Assembly: GCF_003590095.1 (NCBI RefSeq)
Contig: NC_039483.1
Span: 13,516,001-13,580,000, forward strand
Length of the DNA stretch: 64,000 nt
Reading direction: 5' to 3'
DNA from: Trichoplusia ni
Taxonomy: Eukaryota > Arthropoda > Insecta > Lepidoptera > Noctuidae
Shown here: positions 38,401-50,400 of the stretch, piece by piece
Layout: each line of letters begins with the position of its first letter
Numbering within the stretch: position 1 is the first letter of the stretch
Program-made: the position numbers and the translations under genes
Notes under the pieces: generated by a model
Database searches by the model: none
What the model was told of the DNA's origin: nothing
What the model saw: the letters and a program-made list of their open reading frames with translations, nothing else

Positions 38401-41400
38401 TGTGGTTTATTTGCTCCCCCACGAGACAGGATAATTGAAATAAGGATTTATACGTTTCGGATATGCAACCTACTTCGGTTTCTGCCTAGGTATTGGAAAC
38501 GGTTTTAATAGCTTCTACAGTTTGGTAAGCAGTTCAATTAAGCAAGTATTTATTACCGTAAATTAAATCATCGATATGAATGGCATTCAAACATGCATTC
38601 TTAAAAATTTATTCAGTTTGCGTACATTTTAAAATGACCAAATCACAGAAATTTTCATGAGAAAATATTTAAATTTAAAAATGTTTGCATATCGTTGTAA
38701 ATACGTTCTGTTTAATGGATGGTGTACCTATAAAATACATTTCCTCGAAGGCAATATTTCCTTTGGTGTTTACAATATTACTGCGGTGGTACATATAAGA
38801 GTTAAACGTTCGCAGTCAGGTGCCGTTATGAATATTCAAACGCGACCAGAATAGGTGCTGGGAAATTGTCCGGAGACAAAAGCATTTACAATTGGACAAT
38901 GATGAATGTGGTAAAAAAGCAAACAGCCGCTGTGGAAGACTGGTGGACGTTCGGAAATTGGAAACGCTGCATTAAGAGCAGTGACGTCACGATAACGACA
39001 AGTTATGAGTCGCATCTGGGGGCCTACTATAACCTCTCACCATAAGATTACTGAAGCAGAGAAAACGAGTACGCAATACATGTCGTAGAGCGGCATCTCG
39101 TTTCTACAACTTAAAACAGTGTTTAGGAGTAGGTGGTTTAAACAGCTTACTGCCCGTTACTGCCGCGTGTGATCACCCTACGTGTATTGAGATTTTGTCG
39201 GAACAAAACCGATTAACTGTAATGGCAGATTGCTGTGATTTGGGTTTCATAGCCTTTTTATGCGACTGTTGTTTACATTATATGTATTGGGTACAGGTAT
39301 ATTATTGTTTTGACATTTATATTTGCGAATTTTTCGATATAGCGGGTTTTGACAATGCGACATAGCATTAACCTAGTAAGAAAAAGATAACTGCAAATGC
39401 ATGGGATTGGCATTTTTTTTTTGACAAGACTTTTTATGTGACTCCGAGCGGTTAGTTTGTTGCGTAAAACGCACGGAACCTTGTCTATAGAAGTATGTAC
39501 TCAAGCTAGCTTAGCAAGAATAAACGATAAAGATAAGCCACAATATAAAAAAAACTGAAACAATGTCATGTTTACCCTACGAACAAAATATTAATAACAT
39601 TCGAAATTAAAACGATTGACGCTAAAACGGTGTCTGAATCGACTTAATTAAGGGGCCGATAAAAATTAATTACTCAATTTTTCCTTTACGATTTCATTGC
39701 TCTATGATTATTCATCTATCATTAATTCCAGTAATCGGATCTCCAAGGGTATTTCATAATTGAAGATCGTAAAATATAACCTCCGTCAAAGAGATTATTG
39801 AAACTGGTGTGTACACAATTATTTTAATTACAATGTTCCATGAGATAATTCGGGGATTTTATATCATTTGATATATATTTTTTCCGCTTCTCATTTTTTT
39901 TTCATTAAGAATTCTGTTTGATTTCCACAAATATTACGATTGTCTTTATGAATAACAAGAGGAGGGATGTAGACGGATTTTCGGCCTAAAGTATCAAAGC
40001 TGTATTCTACAATAACTTTACTACGATAACACAAAATTGGCACTATGGCCAAAAGCTTACTAGGATTTAGAAATAGGGGCTAGAATAATACAAAAACGAG
40101 TTAAATATTAAAGCGACCGACCAACCTAAAAAACCTATCATTATATAATCTTATTCCTAAATGCCTCATGCTACCCTTGATTTCAAGACACCATTGGTTT
40201 CAAAGAATGGAAATAGAGGCAACGATTTACATAGTGATGTACTGTAAAGGTACGTGCTAAGTGAAAGGTGCTCTTAAATAGATGAAAATGTAGTTTCGGC
40301 AGGTAATTTGGAGTCTTGCTCGATGTACGGACGCGTTACCCAGCGGGGTTTTTAAATAAAGTTGATTTGAGGTTCTCGACTAGGTACTGTGTAATTAGCG
40401 GAGAGTGAACTGTAATGTCGGCGCCCGCTACCGCCGCACGCTGCCCGTGGCTCAGGGGAGCTTATCAAATATGTACCTACCTACCTGCCTCCTGTGTGCC
40501 GGATTTATTTAGGATATGCATGAGGGTACGATTTAAATTTTAAACGGATTGCGCCCTTGGATTTCGGCCCTGTGTTATGTTTCGCAAATCTATCACTATA
40601 ACACGTCCGCCCGAAATTAATTTTAAAGCTCGTTCGTTTCGATCCAATAATAGTTGTTTTAGCCGCTGTAATCCTGGGTTGCTATAGACACAAAGCGATT
40701 GTGACAAAAGGCTTATTAAACAATATATTTGATAGCAAATTACAGAGCGGTTGCATAATTAATTAGGTGGATTTTGTGGAAAATTGTGCTAAAACAAACG
40801 GAAGCCTCCTGAGGTGTGTGTGTGAGGTCGGGAGGTATTGTTTGAGGGTGCGTGAGGCGTGTGGTAATGTTTCCTCGCCCCTCCCTTTTCCGTCTTTTTC
40901 CTCGGTGTTCCACACACGAGTTTACCGACATTCCAAGAGCTCATCCATCAAAATTGCGTTCGTCTCTGAAGATGTAACTGTCTTCCACAAACATTACGAA
41001 TATGCATATGCATAATTTTATTTTGTAGATTCATCTCGGCGTTCGTTCGTTACATAGGTAGATACTCGTACCTATATTATGATGAATGTCAAGGAATCTA
41101 ATATAAATGTATGAACTTACTGTTTTTGGTGAATGTGACAATCTTGAGCACTTTTCCGTACCGTTGGAAGATGGAGTAGAGTACGTCGAGCACTATAGGG
41201 TACAGCATGTGTTCTATGATCACGCGCAGGACTGTGTTGGGACCACCCTGTAGACAAAAACCTGCTGTTAGTAATGACCATTATTTGTAGCAAAACGGCT
41301 GTCAAACGATCTGACCAAAGTTCTAATTTCAGCAAAAGGAACAAGCATGTTGTATCAGTACAAGAAAATAAAATATGAAGATTCTTATGTTAATTAGTTA

Positions 41401-44400
41401 GTAACAACCAATTAATATAAAGGTAACACGAGGAAAAACGCTAAATAAACACACATTCATGTGTCTGGCAGTACTTATTTTAATTTAATTATAAAAGAGG
41501 TTAGAGAAAGAAGAATATAATAATGCTTCGAAATTGGTTAGACAACGTTAATTTGTGCTTATGAGAAAAGCTTATCAATAATTAAACCCTCTACGGACTG
41601 CGACTGTGTTCGTATACGACGAATTTGTAAAGGTTGAGACACATTGTGGCGAGGAGATATTGTCAAACGTGTCTTTGTCCGACGAGTCCGCTGGGTATAT
41701 CTTCAACTGAGTTAACGGACAGTCTAGTAGATAAATGCATTAAGCCAGTAAAAAGTACACAGACTAGGAATAAACCCCAATAGATTTGTCTTTCAAATTA
41801 AGTACACTTCTTTATCATAAAATTTGTTAGACATATTCTTCTAATTCTCTCCTTAAAAACAAATCACTATCGTGTCTTTAAGGTTATCCATATAATGCTC
41901 TCATTTACACAATTACACAAGGTTTAACTGCAAGAAAACTCAATTGTGAGTTAAGCTCACCTTTGTTTCGGAGATTCCAAATTAAATGTATCATTCTTGT
42001 AATTTGTGTGTACAATAAAGAATAAAGAAACATTTCGTTTACGACAAGCGAGAAATTAGCTTATTTTATTTCATAAAATATTATGTTGAATTACGTGAAT
42101 TTTGAAATACCTTGAGGGAGGGAATTTGAGTTAATTGAAATTATACAAAGGAATGTGAAATGTCGTTGTCTGATGTATTTTATCTTTTTGTTGGATGTGT
42201 CCGAGCCTTAACAAAGTTTGTTTGACCGGCAGTACTAGGATCTTGTTTCTGATGCCCTCTGGGCGACAATCTGTCGATCGTCTTAGCACTACCTGCATGC
42301 ACACAACAGACTCGATCTCAGTCTTGAACCCCTGGTGAATACCCAAACGTAATTTGTGAAGAGAGTTTAATATTAAACATCTTTCTAATCGGCTCTACTA
42401 AACAAGCTCACAATTATATTGGAGTTTCGCTATTTCATACTATATAAGTCGGCTACAGTAGACATACTATTACTACATATAAGGTGGGTTGTGAAACTGA
42501 TGTTTTTGCGTACTCTAGGGTTTTAGGCATAGATTAATTTACAATTAATATTTAATTTACTTAATACACCTCAAAAGTATTAGTTAAAATCATAAAAAAA
42601 ACTAACACACTTGAGCACTGAGCAGTATTTGGGGGGCATTTATTAATGAAATAACGATGTTTATGTCTTCTAGCTGACCTCAACGTACCTTAGGGGAAGG
42701 CTTTGTTAATAGAAATTACTTTAAACATTTATAGGCTATTAGTAACTTATTTTTACCTGTATCTCTGTACCCCCGTTAGCGGGCTGCAGAGCTGCGCCTG
42801 CGCCGGCGACGAGAGCGGCGCCAGCGCTGTTGGAGATGGCTTGGGCTGCTTGAAGCGCCGCCTGCGCCGATGCCGACTGCAAAAATATTACCTATAAATA
42901 ATAGGTAAGTGTACCCCGCCGTGTATTTTAACGTATATATCTAACTTAGTGTATAGAGGACGGGGAAATGGTTCAAAAGCTTGAAAAAACTACGTAATTA
43001 ATAAAAAAATATCATACATTAAAATTATAAGGGTATACTTATTTTAATTAACACAAAACCGGTTGGGCAACACAAACAATATGCCTACATAATTATATTG
43101 ACATCGAACCTCAATGAAGTGTTCGAACTCATAACAACTCACACACAACTCCCAAACGTAGTTGAGTAAGTAAAAACATACATTGTCACGTAGAAAAAAA
43201 TAAACACACAACAGGCCTCGGCTCTCATAATTTGGCGAACAATGAAACGTAATACGGAAAACGAGAGTTATCTGACGAACGCGTGAGCCACCTTCGAGTG
43301 TCCAAGACTAACAGATAACATTGACCACATCAAACAAAGGGACGCCATAAACTTATTTTGTAACGTCCGCGAACAATTCGTTACTTTGTTGCGTCATTAT
43401 ATAGGGGCGGACGGCATTGTCACCGCGACACTTAGCTCTTAGCGGGCTTGATAATACTCATACATAAACCTCATAAATTACGAAACATGGAAATATAAAC
43501 TGTTAAAACAAATGAACAGTTAAACTATCACACAACTTTTTCAGCTTAACAAACGATATTCATCAAACGAACGTCCACTTTTCAATTGCAGCTTGCATTA
43601 TTCAAAAAAGCAATATCCCCGTGAAAAACCTTCAACACGATCTACGTTAGGTTACGAATAAAAAACGTAATGACATACGAGTGAAATACAGCGTGTTGTT
43701 TACACGTTACGATCGTATGCAGGGGTGCGGCACACTTTGATCCTATATTTTTACATGGCTTTGTGCGACGATGGGCTGACAAGCGGGCAGGCCAGACACA
43801 AAAATAAGGCTTTAACCGTGTCATGGTAAGCCTGCCGCCGACGGCAAAGGCTCCGGTACAAATTCACGTTGACTTGTTCCCCCTCACTCCTCTTTTTCTC
43901 CGCCACATATTCTTTGATATGTCTTTGTTACGCTATTAGGTGTTTCTATTGGTTGTACCTATATCCATACCAACTGGACAGTAAGAATATAATCGTAATA
44001 AACTTTTGAAATAAGGTATATATGTATATGGTTGAGGTTTGAATTATTTCATTGTTTCATTTGTATTAAATCATAATTGTCATTATCTAGTAAAAAGTGT
44101 AGAAGCTTCTTGTCTCATATGTATTTAGTATTTTTCTAAGAATCTCATTTCTCGTGTTTATATAAAACACAAAAGAGAAAAACTCGCAAAGCGAACACGC
44201 AGCGACGGTATTTCGAGAATGCGATTCCGTCAAAATATTTTCCGTGTCGCTGTCGCTGCTATGTCGAACTTCGGGGATATTTAAAAGGTCTTATTCGTGG
44301 ACCGCAATCTTTCACAGCGACCAGTGGCAGACGTTCGACTAGACGCGACAAAATAACTCCATCCGCACTCGAGAGTTCTATTCAACCACCTCGAAAACCT

Positions 44401-47400
44401 TTTGCATCGCATGATTGATCAAAGCTTTGAGTTCAGTGCACGTTCTTTAAAATGCAGTCGATATGACAGTCTGTTAAGGAGACGAGGAGACAATTCATCT
44501 GGTAATGTCATTGAATTGGGTTATGAACGTAATGTGATAAAGCGTGTCTTTTCATGTGAAGCACAATAACAAAGGGCAGTCTGTCTATTCGCAACAGACT
44601 CGTTATAAGTTTTAATAGTGCGCGATACAAAGAGATCCCGAATTGTGACGACCTAGCGATAAATCTTTATACCATTAACTATATAACTTATGCGTACAGA
44701 GTTTAGATGGTATATTTTATTCACAAAATGTAGCAGCAAATAATAAAATCGTATGATGCACTCGTAATCTAGTTTTACGAACAATAACTTTGATTCTTTT
44801 ATTCTAGCCGTAAACTTCAGTTCATATTGAGTTGCTCATAATTTTACATTGTTTTCTTTATTTCGTGCAGCATTTCTAGTTTATTAACCTAGCGTCAAAT
44901 TTTGGAGTTTAGTTTCCTTATATCTTTTAAATAGGTTTTATATGAAGCTGCTTTCATCTCTGGCAGATGAAGTAAATATAGTCTTCTAAATAACTGACAA
45001 AGGAGGTTCTGAAGCTTGATACGTTTTTATTTAAAATTTAAAAACAAAATTCTTGTCATTTATGACAGATCAAATAAATCTTTAAGGCTATGTACTTAGC
45101 GTTTGCGCATACAAATAACAAAGTACACTTCGATTTGTAAGACAAAGTTGAAGATAAAAGTAATTCAAAGTGAGCAGAATTAAAGGTTTAAAGGGTACAT
45201 GAGGAACGCGGAAAATAATGTCGTCGATAATGGCAAAGAGTTCGCGACGGAGTCACATCATAATGAGGTATCGAAGAGATGACGTCACATCAAATAATAT
45301 TCCAGAATGTTCCTGCTTCCCCGGTACTGGAATAAGGGCTTCGTTTTGAGGTGAGCTTTGAGTGTCTTTCTTTTTATGTTGTTATCTTTTATATAGAGAT
45401 TTAGATACTTAGTTTTGCTTTATGTTAATTAAGTTGGAAACCCATGTTTTAGCGACGTTACAGTTTAAGTCGAAAAAATATTTGAGCGTAAGAGAAACGG
45501 TTGCTAAGTTATATTTTGATATAACTCTAAATATTTGCTCAATTTTGGGTCGATTTTTAGCATTTAATCAATTCAGCTAAATACTTAATTCCAATAGGTA
45601 TATTTAAAATGACAAATCCTACCCCCCAAAGTACAACCATGGACTTGAATAGTCTAATATGCGAACGCATGTAGCAACCGAAATGGGGCAGTAGGTAATT
45701 TCTCCTACCCTAGATGGGTATTAAGGGTCGCGATTTAAATTAAAATAAAACTATGCTGAGTATGTTGAGGGTCATAAAAAAGTTTTACTTTATGTTTTTC
45801 AATTACCTACGCGTCCTATGTATCTGAGGGAGTTAAACGGTTACATGAAATAAAAACTTGATCATTTGAAATGAATGCTCAGAAATAAAATGATTTTGTA
45901 TTGAGCACACTTAGTTGGTAAGATCAATGTGTAGTGAGTGTTCTTGGTCTATTCATTAACAATAACAGTGATTAATCAATGCTACATTTATTATTATTTA
46001 TTTTATAAAAAAGGTCCTTCCGGCAACAGAAAGTAGTATAAACAAAGATAAATAAAATAAAAAAATTTCTTCACATAATTCACACCAATTAAAAAAAATT
46101 AAGTCTTATAACGTTACTACCATCTAGCACTCCCTTCGCCTCATCAAAAATTACCAACAAACAATCTCGCTAAGACGCCGTGAATCAATATTAACTCGGC
46201 AAACTATAGAAACAAGGATTACCGCAAACACGTAACAGACACCTAGTTGTATCCGTTTTGAGTTTAATCATCACAGTAATTAGCTGTGTATTGACACACG
46301 CCTGTTTGCTAGCTGACAATTAGATCAAACAATCTGAAACTATTTAATAAACAATGTATCGCTTATTATTTAATGTTTCAATAATAGTCTATTGAACATA
46401 TTTGTTTGGAACAAACTTGTAATTAGATTAGTGATTGTGGACTTAATGAGTGTTTGATGGATTGGGTAAGTTCTGTTTCTTGTTTAGTTTTATTGTGTTT
46501 GTAGACGGTAATAGAGAGGTTGAATTTGCATTGTGCTTCGAATAAAAATTGCAGGTGTGTTTTTCATATTACCGGATTTCTGGGGTCCGGTTATGGATAA
46601 AACCGGGACCGTGATACCTGGACAGTTATAATTTAGTTAAGCAGCGTTTGATAGGGTATTTATTTTGATACTTTACCCGCAGTGTCACCTCGCACTTGAT
46701 ATTTTTTTTTGTCTTCTAGCTAAATAGTTCCATCATTTACATCATCATATATATAGGACACTATAAAACACAACAAAAAATATCATTACAACAAAGAATT
46801 TCGTTTGAAAACTTAAAAAAAAAAACATTAAAATTGACTAGAAAATTGTAGCCTTCCACATACCTATATATGTTACACAATCCTTAAGGCAAATACTCTC
46901 GCAGTCCGAAACAACCCTTGAGCATATTACCGAGTGCCATCCTCCTCAATTATGGCTACACAAATTTAGGCAAGAACAATTTCTCAATATTATCAGCCAT
47001 CAAAATGGTTGAGGGTTTGTTTTTGATAGGTTTCGCGGATAAACGAAACTAATTAAGCGTTTAATTAATCCTCCCATTGGGTGTTTTGTTACCGAAAATA
47101 TTGATTTCCTTTCTCATTGCTAGAGAGCTCCCGGTAAGAAAGGTTCGCTCACAAATGTTCGGCATTTATCTCCTTTTTACCTCACGTTATCTTGAACGTT
47201 ATTACGAGGGTGAGATTTGGCGAGAGTCGCCAGTTCATTCTTATAATGACGAATACCAACATCATTTATTCGGAGCCCAGCTTTTTCGCAACAAGTAATA
47301 CTAAAGTCCCCCGACCTAAGTTGCGTTTAGGAGCAAACTCGAGGATGAAACTAGCTAACTAACGTTTTGATGCGGTTAACTGAGCAGATTCAGCGGCATA

Positions 47401-50400
47401 ACCTGTCTGTAGACACAAATAAGTTCCTAAAGGGTTAGTTACCAGTTTAACCAGCACAACTTTGGTTTAATGTTGGTGATCTATTTCGTGTCTGTTTAAT
47501 TACGCTTATTAGGGAGCGTTAAAGGTCATAGTTTCAAATAACTTCGCTTATAATGACAAGTTTAGCGCTAAAGCTATAAAAATTAAATGGCGTCGAACAG
47601 GACACGGCGACATTAAAAGAGTTAAGAATAATTTTAGTACTGAAAGATGTTAAGGGTGAGCGTTAATTTTATATAGTCAATGGAGTGACGTCCTATTAAG
47701 AGCGGGCGAGACTAATTTTTTACCTGATAAAATGTTATTAAACGGTACTATAGTTTTATTATGTACTTGTCTCTGGATAACCGGCGTAATAGGGTATTTA
47801 CGTGGCGAAGAGAATTCTTTAACGTTAAGTTAACATAACCATTTATACACCGCTGTTTTATAGCATATTTAAAAAGGCGGTATTGAATGTATATTGTTAA
47901 TGAGAATTCATTGAAACAGTAGTGTCCTTTTCAATTGTAAATAATTTACCATCATGAATGAAGCTCACTGATATTCCCATATGAACAATAATCGCGACAG
48001 TTCGCAGTGATTCGTCCATTTACGAGCGTTAACCTCCATAAACGAGGCAACTTTTGGTGAAATTATTCAGTAGTCACGACACGCACGGCCGGTATCACGG
48101 CTCAAATGTATAGACAGACAACAGTTATAGTTTGGTAATTCAATCAAATTGGAACAACGTCGGCGACTGTGTCCCGACGCGGCATGCGGGTTTATTGAAT
48201 GCCGTTATCTAAATTGTGGGTTCTTGATGCCCTCAACAAAGATTAAATTAACAGGTCGGATGCAGGCCACAGGCGAGGGTTCTATTTCCAAATTGTTACA
48301 TGGCTTTGATGCTTGATCGCATACCGTACGATAATCCGCCTGTTGTGTAATAGAGCTAATTGAAATGTCGTTACGTCATTACGTATTGAGTGCCCGCGTT
48401 TTGTGCCCGTCGTACTCATGGACGTAATCCTAATCAGTTCCTGTTACGCACATCGATTTGAGTTTTATGTATCATGTTGCGATTATCTCACGGGTTTAAC
48501 TACTGTTGGGTTGTATGTCAGAGTTTGTTATGGATTTCATTTTTTTTTATTAGTCTTATGCCATATTGAAGTGAGTTAATTGGCGTCAAGCTTTTCTCTT
48601 TTGACTAAATATCTAAATCAGAACCTGGTCCGGGAGATTAGGTCTAAGCCAATATAAATTAATTAAAAATCAACAATATATAATAATATATATCTATATG
48701 TGAGAAAATAAAGCGATTGGTGAGCAAACGGTTTATGAAAAAAACTTTGTGGTACTTAAAACACTGTTTTCATCGTTCATTTTATGGATAAAAAAATACG
48801 GAGGATTTTACAACCATTCAAATCTTCTACAAGGACACCTCGACTTATAACAATGACACGCTTTTCTAACGCGGGGTTCGAACCAGCGACACGACGCGTT
48901 CGATGATCAATTTCGATGCTTCAAGTCAAGTACACGGATAAGGTGGTAATATTGTACAATTGTATAAAACTTACTGCATTGCTATGAGTTTGGTCGGTCT
49001 TGAGCTCTTTGTGGTTGGAGAACTGGACGTAGACCGCCCGGCCGCGGAGCTGCGCCACGCAACCGCCGAAGTACGCCACCATCGCCACAGCTGATATCTC
49101 TTCCGCCATTTCTAGGAACGCCTATAGAAAAAACATGATGATAAGTAAAAATATTCATTCATAAGTATTTTTGTTTCAAAATTTCAAAATGTTTATTTGA
49201 AAATATCGGCCCGATTTTGTATAAGGACCAAATTGGAACGCTTCGGTATAGTTATATATGGTCCCTTTTTAGGGGAAACCCAAAGGGTAAAAACGGAAAC
49301 TCATTACTGCGTTACAATTGTCTGTCCGTCTGTTTGTCACCATAAATATAAAAATTTAGGTTGAGCAACGCTTGGTAAGGTATTTTTTATGGGTGATCGA
49401 TTTATTTTGCAATGCCGTTATAATTTTTGTTCATATGCCAAAACTGTATACGTTTTTGTACATATTTGTTTTAAAAATATGGTCATGAAACTCATGAAAC
49501 TTTATATGCTTTCGGAGAAACAGTAGATAAATAGGTCGACAGTTTATTCTAACCCATGTTAAGACTTATTGAAGTCTATTTACGAGAATATCTAAGTAAA
49601 ATGAGAGTATAAGGCTATTACGTGAAGTTCCGAGATTTGAGTTCCTTTTTACTTTAATATTGCACCAAGAGAACATAACCTTCGCCTCAGTATAGAAAGT
49701 CTTAAGTACTACTATGTTTCTTTACGTTCAAAAAAGGTTAAAAAATGTTTCGCAGAACTCTTTTGTTATTCATTGTATACTTTTTATTTTAGTGCCATTC
49801 CTTTATTGGCTTCATATTTAAAATTGAATACGAATTACATATTTTTTTAACATTGTAAATTTCAAATACAGCCTTTTTCCTATCATCATAAAGTAAAAGA
49901 ACAGAACTACTACAGATTATTTGCGTTGAGTGTCAGAGAACAAAAAATAATAGTTGCCAAACTCTTTTGTTGGATCGTTAAAACGTACAAATTCCCGGCT
50001 CAGCTCGTGGAGATAAATCAATTGTTTAACAACAGCGGTAGTGTAATGCGGCGCACCCCAACTACGTTTGTGTTTGCCGGGCCTATGGAGTCCAATTAAT
50101 CGGATCCCAGCCCCGGCACTACATAAACCTAGTCCCCACGACTGATCTCCGCGTAGTTCGGATCATTCTACCAACGCGTTATGATTTCAATGACCGTTTC
50201 GACGCTTAAACTCATCTTACTAAGCTCTCGAAACCGCAGAATCCTGCTTTTGGCATCGGACAATACGAAACACACCGCTCTTTGTGTGTGTTTCGCCGCA
50301 AATTATAGAATATACACCAATAGAAGCAGAAAGAAATGCATAGAAGTAGAATACTTGCCCCGGGCTAATTAAAAATATTCCTATACACGGCGATGAAAAG

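Larger units (their letters stand above)
33618..41120 (-). other. PTB intron, 7.5 kb
   Basis: Holds a Helitron-like repeat (35972-36224), a G-quadruplex-forming run (37684-37721) and GC-rich patches near 37185-37270 and 40415-40455. A GT-rich then pyrimidine-rich stretch lies at 40810-40915. No coding exon is seen. Confidence 0.6.
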